A DNA stretch of 64,000 nucleotides, from positions 1 to 64,000 of the forward strand of contig JAEZCO010000025.1 in NCBI GenBank assembly GCA_023433505.1, written 5' to 3'. Source of the DNA: Bacillota bacterium (lineage in GTDB: Bacteria > Bacillota > Clostridia > Acetivibrionales > DTU013). The notes under the pieces are model-generated. The model was not told the origin of the DNA, made no database searches, and saw nothing but the letters and a program-made list of their open reading frames with translations. Below, one piece after another: positions 44,808 through 53,513 of the stretch (its first letter is position 1; each line of letters opens with the position of its first letter). A program made the position numbers and the translations under genes.

Positions 44808-45866
44808 TCACTCCAATGGGACATACTGCTCGATTTGTGCATCGCCGAAAGTCCCCATCCTTGTATAAGCGGCAAATGCCGCATCAATTATATGAAAAGC
44901 GATTGCAGCACCTGTTCCTTCTCCAAGCCGCATTCCCAGGTTCAGGTACGGCTCAAATCCAATTGCTCTCATAATGGCTTTGGTGCCGGGTTCAGCCGAT
45001 CCGTGGGAAGGCAGGATATAAGCCTTGATACCGGGATGCATTCTAACAGCCGTCAGAGCTGCTGCTGCTGAAATAAACCCGTCAATTAAAATAGGGACTC
45101 GATATAGCGCGGCTCCAATGAAACATCCCACAAGCCCCGCAATATCGAAGCCGCCTACCTTTGCCAGTACATCCAGGGGATCTTCAGGGTCCGGGCTATT
45201 GAGCGCTATAGATCTTTTTACTACATCGACTTTATTGTCAAGGCCCTCTTTGGTCAGCCCTGAACCCCTGCCTACCAATTCTTCCAGGGGCTCTTTAGTA
45301 AGTACAGCCGTTATGGCGCTGCTGGTCGTCGTATTTCCGATTCCCATCTCCCCTGTCCCCAGAAGGTTTATCCCCTTCTCCTTGAGCTCACGTACAACAT
45401 CGATACCGGTTTCAATAGCTTCCACCGCCTCTTCCCTGGTCATTGCCGGTCCCTTGGCCATATTCCAGGTCCCTTTCCTGATTTTGCGGTTTAAAATGCC
45501 TTCGCAGTCAATATCATCATCCACGCCAATATCAACTACATATACGTCGGCACCGGCGTGGCGGGTCAAAACATTAATCCCTGTAAACCCTTTGAGAAAA
45601 TTACGTGTAACAGACGACGTTACCGACTTTGGGCACGAACTGACGCCTTCATCAAGGACGCCGTTGTCTGCGCACATGATGATTACCATTTTTTTATCTA
45701 CTTTTGGAAAAACCTCTCCGGTAATTCCTGCAATCTGCTTAACGATATCTTCAAGCCTGCCAAGGCTCCCAAGCGGCTTGGTCAGGTTATCAAGCCGGGT
45801 CTGGGCCTTCTTGACAGTATCATTATTTATCCCGTGAATTGATTCCAATGCCTGCTGCAATTTCAT
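44808..45866 (-). CDS. cobT: Nicotinate-nucleotide-dimethylbenzimidazole phosphoribosyltransferase
   Basis: A 352-residue enzyme that transfers phosphoribose from nicotinate mononucleotide to the lower-ligand base in cobamide assembly. Clear family segments: LDNLTKPLGSLGRLED (25-40), GEMGIGNTTTSSAI (near 172-185), and the C-terminal LGEGTGAAIAFHIID holding the catalytic Glu. Length is normal. Preceded by a hairpin that could be a terminator. The nearby ASKHA activator suggests use of the cobamide in methyl transfer. Confidence 0.94.
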   Translation of the reverse strand: MKLQQALESIHGINNDTVKKAQTRLDNLTKPLGSLGRLEDIVKQIAGITGEVFPKVDKKMVIIMCADNGVLDEGVSSCPKSVTSSVTRNFLKGFTGINVLTRHAGADVYVVDIGVDDDIDCEGILNRKIRKGTWNMAKGPAMTREEAVEAIETGIDVVRELKEKGINLLGTGEMGIGNTTTSSAITAVLTKEPLEELVGRGSGLTKEGLDNKVDVVKRSIALNSPDPEDPLDVLAKVGGFDIAGLVGCFIGAALYRVPILIDGFISAAAALTAVRMHPGIKAYILPSHGSAEPGTKAIMRAIGFEPYLNLGMRLGEGTGAAIAFHIIDAAFAAYTRMGTFGDAQIEQYVPLE

Positions 45867-45905
45867 TATATAAATCTCCCTTTCGCTGTATAATCAGGCG
45901 GCAAA

Positions 45906-45940
45906 CAAAAATAAGCTATCTCCATTATAGCTTATTTTTG
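45906..45940. terminator. Perfect AT-rich hairpin, possible bidirectional terminator
   Basis: CAAAAATAAGCTAT and ATAGCTTATTTTTG form a perfect 14-bp stem with a 7-base loop, and each strand ends in T-rich sequence. It lies just upstream of cobT, where it would stop transcription from the old URO-D gene on the minus strand. Confidence 0.55.
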
Positions 45941-46002
45941 CGCAGCAAGTATGTACTTATTGCTTTATTCTTGTAGTTTTTTGCTATCAATAGCGGCCCA
46001 AT

Positions 46003-46170
46003 TCAATTCCCTTTTATAATGAAGTATTTGTAAGTCTCATCATCTACCGTATGCGGAATGGAGTGGTCACTGTGTAACACATACCCGAACTTGCCCTTGA
46101 CTTCCGGTATCTTGGCTTCCAGCTCCTGATCGATCAACTTTTTGTCATTACACAGAAATGGTTCACTCTT
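46003..46170 (-). pseudogene. C-terminal remnant of a URO-D/corrinoid methyltransferase-like gene
   Basis: On the minus strand the frame reads KLIDQELEAKIPEV, then GYVLHSDHSIPHTVDDE and YKYFI to a TGA at 46003-46005. The HSDHSIP block and its flanks are typical of the C-terminus of uroporphyrinogen decarboxylase-family methyltransferases. The frame can be followed back to about 46170, where coding similarity stops and the AraC remnant begins. There is no start codon and about 85% of the gene is missing. Confidence 0.65.
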
Positions 46171-46461
46171 GCGGAGCTTGCAAGCTACTCGGGTTTAAGC
46201 AGAAACTTTTTTTGCAGGATCTTCAGAGATATCATCGGCGCAACGCCTGTTGAATACATAAACCGGCAAAAAATAAATGCTGCAAAAAAGCTTCTGTCAG
46301 AAACCAATTACAGCATTAAGGGAATCGCCTTTGAATTGGGCTTTGAAAATAATACCTATTTCTATAGCATGTTCAAAAATAAAACGGGGCTCACTCCCAT
46401 GGATTACAGGCAAAAGCAGAGGTCGGCATACCAGAAGTCCTGGCAGCAATTAAGTGCTTGA
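46147..46461 (+). pseudogene. C-terminal remnant of an AraC family regulator
   Basis: The plus strand reads LAELASYSGLSRNFFCRIF, then IGATPVEYINRQKINAAKK and GIAFELGFENNTYFYSMFK, ending at TGA 46459-46461. These are the two helix-turn-helix units of an AraC regulator in order. The N-terminal effector domain and start codon are absent. It abuts the opposite-strand URO-D remnant, so a deletion or rearrangement joined two truncated genes. Confidence 0.8.
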
Positions 46462-46480
46462 GGACAAGCCTGCCGGAACC

Positions 46481-46873
46481 TCAGGATATGTCCTCTCCTG
46501 TATTGACGGCTTCTATTTCCTGTTTAGATCCGCATTTGTAGCAAAACGCCATTTCTATCTCCAACTGGGTCCCGCACTCGGTACAAGCTTTAACATTTCG
46601 CAGCTCCAGGATTTTTGTCTTCATTTCCTCAATGGCTCCGTAGACCACATCGATTTTTTCACAATAAGCCGCTAATTCTTCGTTTATCTGCCCACCCTCC
46701 CGGTAAACATCATAAAGCAGCTTGCCCATTTCAAAATAGAGCTTTTTTATTTTTTCTTCCTCTGTCCCGATAGTCATATTCAGCCGGGTGATTTCCACCA
46801 CGTTCCCTGATTTTTTGGCTGCCGCCTTTGCTGTATCCGAAACTTTCTTGGTAAAATTATCAAGTACGGACAT
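46481..46873 (-). CDS. Coiled-coil zinc-ribbon protein
   Basis: A 130-residue protein: helical N-terminus (1-70, alternating Lys/Glu heptads) and a C-terminal zinc ribbon CTECGTQLEIEMAFCYKCG at about 97-115. Similar small helical plus zinc-ribbon proteins are common in Clostridia; no function is known. Start at 46873 has AGGAG 8 bases upstream; nearby GTG and ATG codons at 46882 and 46879 are too close to it. Monocistronic. Confidence 0.7.
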   Translation of the reverse strand: MSVLDNFTKKVSDTAKAAAKKSGNVVEITRLNMTIGTEEEKIKKLYFEMGKLLYDVYREGGQINEELAAYCEKIDVVYGAIEEMKTKILELRNVKACTECGTQLEIEMAFCYKCGSKQEIEAVNTGEDIS

Positions 46874-47003
46874 ACTCATCACTCCTATTCTATTTACTCT
46901 ATTATTTTAGTTACATTATCTGTATTTTATTACATTTTGTTATAATTTACAAGGTGCACAAACGCACTTGCTTGTATAACTGCATTACTTTCGCTGGGAT
47001 TCC

Positions 47004-47032
47004 TTGACTTAAAAAAATATTAATAATATAAT
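47004..47032 (+). promoter_or_regulatory. Sigma-A promoter of gltX
   Basis: TTGACT (47004-47009), 17 bases and TATAAT (47027-47032). The start would fall near 47039, leaving a leader of about 140 nt before gltX. The leader has an AAGCT/AGCTT hairpin but no T-box motif. Confidence 0.75.
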
Positions 47033-47177
47033 CTAGAAAAAAGCTTGGAGCTTTATGCCGCATCGCTGTTCCTCCTTGATAGAAAAGGTGAATTGCGGTT
47101 GCCTTTGAAAATGGTTTTGACAGATAAAAATCCGCCGTCAGGTTTAGAGATGGCAGAATCTGAATGGAGATGATACT

Positions 47178-48641
47178 ATGAGCAGTGGAACACGAACAAG
47201 ATACGCACCAAGTCCTACAGGCTACATGCACATTGGAAATCTGCGGACAGCCCTTTACGAATACCTTATTGCCAAAAAGGACGGTGGCAGTTTCATCCTG
47301 AGGATTGAAGACACCGACCAGGAAAGATATGTTGAAGGCGCTGTAGAAGTTATTTATAAAACATTAAAAATGGCTGGTCTCCGGCATGATGAAGGTCCCG
47401 ATGTCGGAGGCAGCTTTGGCCCATACATACAAAGCGAGAGAAAGCATTTATATATGGAATATGCCAAAAAGCTTGTGGAGCTCGGCGGAGCATATTACTG
47501 CTTCTGTTCCAGGGAAGAGCTTGCAGCGGCCAAAGAGAAGGCTGAAGCCGCAGGACAGGCGTATAAATACGACAGACATTGTCTAAACTTCAGTAAAGAG
47601 GAAATTGCCTCAAAGCTTGCTGCCAACCACCCCTTTGTCATCCGGCAGAAAATGCCCGATACCGGCTCAACAAGCTTTGAAGATGTGGTGTACGGCACAA
47701 TTACCGTAGAGAACAGCGCGCTGGAAGATCAAGTGCTTATTAAGTCAGACGGCTTGCCTACTTACAATTTCGCAAATGTTATTGACGACCATCTGATGGA
47801 AATCACTCATGTTGTCCGGGGAAATGAATACCTTTCCTCCGCGCCCAAGTATAATCTGCTGTACGAGGCCTTTGGCTGGAAGGTCCCCACCTATGTGCAT
47901 GTTTCCACCATCATCAAGCCGACGGGCCAAAAGCTCTCCAAGCGTTCCGGCGATGCATCCTTTGAGGACCTTGTCTCCATGGGATATCTGACGGAGGCGG
48001 TTGTCAATTTTGTTGCCCTGCTTGGCTGGAGCCCCGGTTCCACCCAGGAAATATTTACACTCAAGGAGCTTGAGGAAGTGTTTGATATCCGGGGTATCAG
48101 TAAATCCCCTGCAGTATTTGATATCAACAAGCTCAATTGGATGAACGGCGAGTATATCCGGAAGATGGCGCCGGAGGAATTTCATAGAATCGCTTTGCCG
48201 TATCTGAAAAAAATAATAACCAATAAGGATATCCGGCTGGAAAAGGTAAGCGCATTGCTGCAGCTGAGGACCGAGGTATTGTCCACTATTCCTGCCAGCG
48301 TTGATTTCATTGAAGCTCTGCCTGCTTATGACATAGCCATGTTTGAACATAAAAAGATGAAAACTACCAGGGAGAATTCACTTGAAAACCTCAAAGCCGC
48401 ACTGAAAGTGCTGGAAGAGATCAATGTCTGGGATAACCAGACCATCTATGAAAAGCTTATGGCATTGGTTGCGCAACTGGAGGTAAAAAACAGCCAGATA
48501 CTGTGGCCGGTACGTACTGCAATATCTGGCAAGGACGTTACTCCCGGGGGCGCTACCGAAATAGCGGAAATACTGGGTCAGGAAGAGACTTTGAGAAGGA
48601 TACGCATAGGGATAAGCAAGCTGGAAGCAGCTCAAGCGTAA
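47178..48641 (+). CDS. gltX: Glutamate-tRNA ligase
   Basis: A 487-residue class I aminoacyl-tRNA synthetase. The HIGH motif appears as HIGN at residues 18-21 and the KMSKS loop as KLSKR near 254. The anticodon-binding helical domain follows. It charges tRNA-Glu, and possibly mischarges tRNA-Gln if the organism also uses GatCAB. RBS GGAGATG before the ATG. glnS follows about 100 bases later on the same strand. Confidence 0.95.
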   Translation: MSSGTRTRYAPSPTGYMHIGNLRTALYEYLIAKKDGGSFILRIEDTDQERYVEGAVEVIYKTLKMAGLRHDEGPDVGGSFGPYIQSERKHLYMEYAKKLVELGGAYYCFCSREELAAAKEKAEAAGQAYKYDRHCLNFSKEEIASKLAANHPFVIRQKMPDTGSTSFEDVVYGTITVENSALEDQVLIKSDGLPTYNFANVIDDHLMEITHVVRGNEYLSSAPKYNLLYEAFGWKVPTYVHVSTIIKPTGQKLSKRSGDASFEDLVSMGYLTEAVVNFVALLGWSPGSTQEIFTLKELEEVFDIRGISKSPAVFDINKLNWMNGEYIRKMAPEEFHRIALPYLKKIITNKDIRLEKVSALLQLRTEVLSTIPASVDFIEALPAYDIAMFEHKKMKTTRENSLENLKAALKVLEEINVWDNQTIYEKLMALVAQLEVKNSQILWPVRTAISGKDVTPGGATEIAEILGQEETLRRIRIGISKLEAAQA

Positions 48642-48678
48642 ACCGGAATTACTGTTTGCGGCATAGCAATCTCCGCCT

Positions 48679-48710
48679 GTCATTGCAAAGAGTTTGCAGC
48701 GCGGCAATCT
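48679..48710. repeat. Single GTCATTGC-type repeat copy
   Basis: GTCATTGCAAAGAGTTTGCA then GCGCGGCAATCT, a half-copy of the family seen paired at 44652-44762, in the gap between gltX and glnS. Confidence 0.65.
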
Positions 48711-48741
48711 CAACTATAATTTTCGAAAGGTGTGTACAAAT

Positions 48742-50433
48742 ATGGAACCGGAAAATAACAATGAACTGCCAGTGTCAACAAATTTTATACACGACTTTAT
48801 TACTGAAGACATAGAAAACGGCCGCTTCAGCAGGGACAGCATAAAAACCCGCTTCCCGCCGGAGCCCAACGGTTATCTTCATATAGGCCACGCTAAAGCC
48901 ATCTGCATAGATTTTACCACTGCAGAAAAATTCAACGGACGCTGCAACCTCCGGTATGACGATACCAATCCCATCAAGGAAAGCGTTGAATATGCGGAAT
49001 CCATGAAGGAAGACATCCGCTGGCTGGGCTTCAAATGGGATGGTTTATACTATGCCTCGGATTATTTTGATACCATGTATGACTGTGCTGTCAAGCTGAT
49101 CAAAAAAGGCCTGGCCTATGTTTGTGACCTCAGTGCCGAGGAGACCCGGCAATACAGGGGCACCCTAACTGAGCCCGGCAAAAACAGTCCCTACAGGGAT
49201 CGGTCTGTTGAAGAGAACCTGAACCTTTTGGAACGGATGAAAACCGGAGAATTTGCCGAAGGCGCCTGTGTTCTCAGGGCTAAGATCGACATGGCTTCAC
49301 CGAACATCAATATGCGTGATCCCGTCCTTTACAGGATTATGAAGGTAAACCACTATAGAATCGGCGACAAGTGGAATATCTATCCCATGTATGATTATGC
49401 CCATCCTATAGAAGATATCATCGAAGGCATAACCCACTCCCTGTGTTCGCTGGAATATGAAGATCACCGCCCATTATACGATTGGGTTGTAAATAACGTG
49501 GATCTGGGCAACAAGCCCAGGCAAATCGAATTTGCCCGTTTAAACCTGTCCTACACCATCATGAGCAAGCGGAATTTATTACAGCTTGTCACCGACGGCG
49601 TTGTTTCCGGCTGGGACGACCCCAGAATGCCTACCTTATCCGGCTTAAGAAGACGAGGCTATACTCCCCTTTCCATAAGGAATTTCTGCGAAAAGATCGG
49701 TGTGGCCAAAACCAACAGCATCGTTGACCATGCTCTTTTGGAGCACTGCATAAGAGAAGATCTGAATGCCAACGCCCCACGCTTTATGGCTGTACTCAGG
49801 CCCTTAAAAGTCATTGTCGACAATTATCCCGAAGGCCAGGTAGAATGGTTTGAGGCAGAAAACAATCCTGAAAGCCCGGAAATGGGCTCCCGGTCAGTCC
49901 CCTTCTCCCGTGAGCTTTATATTGAGCAGGAGGACTTTATGGAGAACCCTCCAGGAAAATTTTTCCGGCTTGCTCCCGGAAAAGAAGTACGGCTTAAGAA
50001 TTCTTACTTCATAAAATGCCAGAGTATCGTGAAGGACGAAGCCACCGGCAGTATCGTCGAGCTTCATTGTACTTACGATCCTGAAACCAGAGGCGGCAAT
50101 GCGCCAGACGGCCGGAAAGTCAAAGGCACCCTGCACTGGGTATCGGCAGCACATGCCATTGAGGCCGAAGTACGGATGTACGATCAGCTTTTCAGCGCAC
50201 CCAATCCTGCCGAATCAGAGGATTTCAAATCCACCCTCAGTCCCAATTCATTGGACCTGCTCAAAGGCTGCAAGCTTGAGCCAAACCTGGCCGGAGCCAA
50301 GCCCGGCGACAGGTTCCAGTTCCTCAGAATGGGTTATTTCTGTGCAGACAAGGATTCCGTAGAAGGAAAGCTGGTTTTCAACCGGACAGTATCCTTGAAG
50401 GACACCTGGGCAAAGGAAATGGCGAAAGGCTGA
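48742..50433 (+). CDS. glnS: Glutamine-tRNA ligase
   Basis: A 563-residue class I synthetase charging tRNA-Gln directly. HIGH at residues 47-50 in PPEPNGYLHIGHAKA; the KMSKS-type loop is MSKRN (near 272). GlnRS is typical of Proteobacteria and eukaryotes; many Clostridia instead use the GatCAB route, though GlnRS occurs in a number of them. The catalytic domain and both beta-barrel anticodon domains are full length. Start at 48742 with AAAGGTG 8 bases upstream; a frame beginning at 48694 lies in a repeat. Ends with a good terminator. Confidence 0.95.
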   Translation: MEPENNNELPVSTNFIHDFITEDIENGRFSRDSIKTRFPPEPNGYLHIGHAKAICIDFTTAEKFNGRCNLRYDDTNPIKESVEYAESMKEDIRWLGFKWDGLYYASDYFDTMYDCAVKLIKKGLAYVCDLSAEETRQYRGTLTEPGKNSPYRDRSVEENLNLLERMKTGEFAEGACVLRAKIDMASPNINMRDPVLYRIMKVNHYRIGDKWNIYPMYDYAHPIEDIIEGITHSLCSLEYEDHRPLYDWVVNNVDLGNKPRQIEFARLNLSYTIMSKRNLLQLVTDGVVSGWDDPRMPTLSGLRRRGYTPLSIRNFCEKIGVAKTNSIVDHALLEHCIREDLNANAPRFMAVLRPLKVIVDNYPEGQVEWFEAENNPESPEMGSRSVPFSRELYIEQEDFMENPPGKFFRLAPGKEVRLKNSYFIKCQSIVKDEATGSIVELHCTYDPETRGGNAPDGRKVKGTLHWVSAAHAIEAEVRMYDQLFSAPNPAESEDFKSTLSPNSLDLLKGCKLEPNLAGAKPGDRFQFLRMGYFCADKDSVEGKLVFNRTVSLKDTWAKEMAKG

Positions 50434-50449
50434 TAAACAAACGATATTA

Positions 50450-50480
50450 AAAGGATTGCCGGCAGGCGGTCCTTTTTTAT
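50450..50480 (+). terminator. Terminator of glnS
   Basis: AAAGGATTGCC, loop GGCA, GGCGGTCCTTT then TTTT. It lies 17 bases after the glnS stop. Confidence 0.85.
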
Positions 50481-50544
50481 TTGCAAATATTTATGGGTAT
50501 TTCAGTACACTGCAACTTTAATTAACTTTTGAGGGTGAAAAGAC

Positions 50545-50608
50545 GTAGCGGCGATCGTGGATCGCCATCCAAGTCCTTGCGGGATAGGCGACCACTGGTC
50601 GCCCCTAC
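50545..50608. repeat. GGCGATC / GGCGACC palindromic repeat pair, second copy
   Basis: GTAGCGGCGATC-GTG-GATCGCC (50545-50566) and GGCGACC-ACT-GGTCGCC (about 50587-50603) followed by CCTACAC. It has the same modules as 29705-29812 in a different order, with shared flanks AAGTCCTT and TTTTCATCCAA. Confidence 0.8.
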
Positions 50609-50671
50609 ACTAGAACACTTTTCATCCAATGACATGCTTGGTGTTGCCAGAATACTAGCTTCCTTTATGCC

Positions 50672-51019
50672 CTAAACATCAAGATAAAGCCTGATGGCAT
50701 CCTTTATCCGGCTTTTGATATACTCCGATTTGATCTCTCCTGCCTTTTCTTCAAGCCGCTCTTTTGCTATGGCCCTCATCTGATGCGCCATAGCAATGGA
50801 ATCTTTACCAAGACCCGTTTCATTTAACTGCAGTAATACTTCCGAAGGATACACCTTTCTTCCTGCCTTTAATGAAGTAACAGCCATTATAGTCACAACC
50901 GGCAAAAAAGAATTTGCTTCTTCAGCCGATATCACTAAAACCGGCCTTCTTCCTGATTGCTCCGAACCTTTGACAGGATTCAAGTCCGCCCAAAAAATAC
51001 CCCATTGCAAGTCTACCAT
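50672..51019 (-). CDS. MazF/PemK-type endoribonuclease toxin
   Basis: A 115-residue type II toxin. Family motifs: GIFWADLNPVKGSEQSGRRP (residues 6-25) with the conserved Arg, VLVISAEE, and the SLKAGR segment. MazF toxins cut single-stranded RNA at short sites. The start overlaps the upstream antitoxin gene by 7 bases, so it is the second gene of the module and is translationally coupled. No truncation. Confidence 0.9.
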   Translation of the reverse strand: MVDLQWGIFWADLNPVKGSEQSGRRPVLVISAEEANSFLPVVTIMAVTSLKAGRKVYPSEVLLQLNETGLGKDSIAMAHQMRAIAKERLEEKAGEIKSEYIKSRIKDAIRLYLDV

Positions 51020-51285
51020 TCTTCATTCCCTCCGGCCGTCTCGTTATCTATCTTTTCAAAGGCAGCCATGGTGTTTTTGACATCTTTCATAAACAAAGGA
51101 TCCTTTGATGCCCGCTCCATGGCTTTTCTGAATTTCAGCCGGTCAAGCTTGACGATATACTCTTCGAGAGCTTCCTTAACTCCGGCATTTAACGAAGGGA
51201 TGTAATTATCCTCAACGTAAACCCGCATCCTGTCTACAACCTCTTCAGGCAAAGAAAAAGTAACATTTTTTTGTTTTGATCCCAT
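51013..51285 (-). CDS. Ribbon-helix-helix antitoxin
   Basis: A 90-residue CopG/RHH-type antitoxin. The N-terminus KNVTFSLPEEVVDRMRVYV forms the RHH strand and first helix; the acidic C-terminal half would wrap the toxin. Start at 51285 behind AAGGAGG; an upstream in-frame start at 51351 lies across the promoter and is not used. It is the first gene of the pair with MazF, and probably binds the palindromes in its own promoter. Confidence 0.88.
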   Translation of the reverse strand: MGSKQKNVTFSLPEEVVDRMRVYVEDNYIPSLNAGVKEALEEYIVKLDRLKFRKAMERASKDPLFMKDVKNTMAAFEKIDNETAGGNEEW

Positions 51286-51295
51286 TTGCAAATCC

Positions 51296-51347
51296 TCCTT
51301 GCATATTAATATTGTAACATATACAATAAATATATGCAATATTATTT
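51296..51347 (-). promoter_or_regulatory. Promoter and operator of the MazF module
   Basis: Minus-strand TTGCAT (51334-51339), 17 bases, TACAAT (51311-51316). Overlapping inverted repeats TTGCATAT/ATATGCAA and ATTGTA/TACAAT cover the whole promoter and are likely binding sites for the RHH antitoxin. Confidence 0.7.
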
Positions 51348-51438
51348 GCATTTGAAAAGTATATTAAAGCATCATAAAAATCTCGGAGGGCATCGGGCCA
51401 CGTCCGCCTTTTAGTGATTCGGCTTTGGCCGAATGCCC

Positions 51439-51473
51439 AAAAAAAAAGAACCAAGGAAATGGATCCTTGATTC
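51439..51473 (-). terminator. Terminator of ligA
   Basis: Minus-strand GAATCAAGGA and TCCTTGGTTC pair over a 6-base loop, followed by a long T-run. A second hairpin ATTCGGC/GCCGAAT at 51417-51434 follows it. Confidence 0.85.
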
Positions 51474-51479
51474 ATTCTT

Positions 51480-53477
51480 TTACTCGGCCATCCGCCTGAA
51501 TTCAGCTTCATCGATCACCTTCACACCCAGCTGCTGCGCTTTGTCAAGCTTACTGCCCGCTTCTTCCCCGGCAAGGACGTAATCCGTCTTTTTCGATACG
51601 CTGCCGGAGGTTTTGCCGCCGTAGCTTTCTATTATCCCGCTTGCCTCTGTCCGGCTGTAAGTAGGCAGCGTACCGGTCAAGACAAAGGTAAGTCCCTCAA
51701 ACCGGGTATCCTTTAGTTTCTTTTTCCCGGAGCTTATCAGGTTAACACCGGCTGCCCTGAGCTTTTCAATGGTATCCGTCGTCTGTTCCTGCTTGAAGAA
51801 GGTCACTACACTCTGGGCCGTCTTCTCACCGAATTCATAAATCCCGGCAATTTCTTCTACCGGAGCTTGTCTTAGTGCGTCTATGGACTCAAAATTTTCA
51901 CTGAGCAGTTGAGCGGCCCTCAAGCCGATATGTCTTATTCCGAACCCGTATATGAGCCTGTCGATGTTGTTCTGTCTGGATTTTTCTATGGAGTTCAGCA
52001 GGTTCTCAACAGATTTCTTTCCCATCCGCTCTATACTCTCGAGTTCACTCTTTCGTTCATGCAGATAATATAAATCAGCGATGCCGCGGATGAATCCGCC
52101 GTCAAGCAATGTCTGTATGATGGCAGGTCCGAGTCCGTCGATATTCATGGCATCCCTGGAGACAAAATGCTCAATACTCCGGGAAAGCTGTGCGGGACAT
52201 TCTATCCCTGTACACCGGAATGCCGCCTCCCCTTCTTCCCGGATAACCTCCGAGCCGCATACGGGACATTGTTCCGGCATAGCAAATTCTTTTTCTTCCC
52301 CTGTCCGCTTTTCGAAAACAACCTCCAAAACTTCAGGGATAATATCGCCGGCTTTTTGCACCCAGGCAGTGTCGCCGATCATGATCTGTTTTTCTTTGAT
52401 ATAGTCCATGTTGTGCAGCGTGGCTCTGCTAACCGTTGTCCCTGCAAGCCGCACCGGCTCCAGTACTGCGTTTGGTGTCAGTACGCCTGTACGCCCTACA
52501 TTGACCCATATTTCCTTGATCTTTGTCTGCTTCTTTTCCGCAGGATATTTATATGCAGCAGCCCATCTTGGTGTTTTGGTAGTGCTGCCCAACACCTCGC
52601 GCTGTGCCAATGAATTGACTTTAACAACTGCTCCGTCGATTTCAAATGGGAATTCGCCGCGAGCTTCACCGATTACAAAAATTTCATTCAATGCCTCATT
52701 AAGTCCGGTGCAAATCCTGAAATCAGGGCTGACTTTGAATCCGATTTTCTTAAGGTATTCAAGACCGGAAGCGTGGGTATCCAATTCTTTCCCTTCAATT
52801 TGCTGAATGTTGAATATGTAGATGTCCAGCTTCCTTTTGGCCGTTATTTTCGGGTCCAGCTGTCTCAGGGACCCCGCCGCTGCGTTTCTCGGATTGGCAA
52901 AGAGCGGCTGTCCCAACTCTTCCTGCTCCTCATTCACTTTAAGGAAATCATTTTTCGGAATGAACACCTCTCCCCGGACAATCAGCGAAGGTATCTCTTC
53001 CTTTAAGCGCAAGGGAATAGCTTTGACGGTTTTCAGATTCTGCGTCACATCCTCCCCTACCAGCCCGTCTCCTCTGGTAGCTCCGCGCACAAAGCTGCCG
53101 TTCTGATATTCCAGTGAAACGGACAACCCGTCGATCTTTTTTTCAACCACATATTCCACAGTCTCTACCCCGAGCGCATCCCGGACACGCTGGTCAAAAG
53201 CGGCCAGCTCCTCCGCATTGAATACGTCGGCAAGGCTTTGCATTTGTATCTGATGGGCAACCTTCTCAAAGCCTTCAAGGGGTTGTCCACCTATACGCTG
53301 CGTAGGCGAATCGGCTGTGACCAGGTCGGGCCTCTTTTCTTCAAGGTCCTCAAGCTCCCTGTAAAGCACATCATATTCAAAGTCACCGATTTCCGGACTA
53401 TCCTCTACGTAATACCGGTAACTGTGGTAATTAAGCGTATCCCTTAATTCTTTTATCCTAAACTCCATCTTATCCAT
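51480..53477 (-). CDS. ligA: NAD-dependent DNA ligase
   Basis: A 665-residue ligase joining nicks with NAD. The active-site lysine is K114 in KIDG. The OB fold, the four-Cys zinc finger (CPVCGSE...CTGIEC near 405-430), the helix-hairpin-helix domain (KSRQNNIDRLIYGFGIRHIG begins it, near 490) and the C-terminal BRCT domain (GLTFVLTGTLP) are all present. Length is normal. GGAGG before ATG. A strong terminator separates it from the toxin module. Confidence 0.96.
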   Translation of the reverse strand: MDKMEFRIKELRDTLNYHSYRYYVEDSPEIGDFEYDVLYRELEDLEEKRPDLVTADSPTQRIGGQPLEGFEKVAHQIQMQSLADVFNAEELAAFDQRVRDALGVETVEYVVEKKIDGLSVSLEYQNGSFVRGATRGDGLVGEDVTQNLKTVKAIPLRLKEEIPSLIVRGEVFIPKNDFLKVNEEQEELGQPLFANPRNAAAGSLRQLDPKITAKRKLDIYIFNIQQIEGKELDTHASGLEYLKKIGFKVSPDFRICTGLNEALNEIFVIGEARGEFPFEIDGAVVKVNSLAQREVLGSTTKTPRWAAAYKYPAEKKQTKIKEIWVNVGRTGVLTPNAVLEPVRLAGTTVSRATLHNMDYIKEKQIMIGDTAWVQKAGDIIPEVLEVVFEKRTGEEKEFAMPEQCPVCGSEVIREEGEAAFRCTGIECPAQLSRSIEHFVSRDAMNIDGLGPAIIQTLLDGGFIRGIADLYYLHERKSELESIERMGKKSVENLLNSIEKSRQNNIDRLIYGFGIRHIGLRAAQLLSENFESIDALRQAPVEEIAGIYEFGEKTAQSVVTFFKQEQTTDTIEKLRAAGVNLISSGKKKLKDTRFEGLTFVLTGTLPTYSRTEASGIIESYGGKTSGSVSKKTDYVLAGEEAGSKLDKAQQLGVKVIDEAEFRRMAE

Positions 53478-53513
53478 GATATCCTCCCGGACAATATTGT
53501 TTCTCCAGCCGCA

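Noticed and set aside
45025..45837. A 270-codon plus-strand frame
   Set aside because: Antisense to cobT; Ser/Pro/Thr-rich shadow translation with no domain.
47033..47177. T-box riboswitch upstream of gltX
   Set aside because: The GGTGG-type T-box core and a terminator hairpin are absent.
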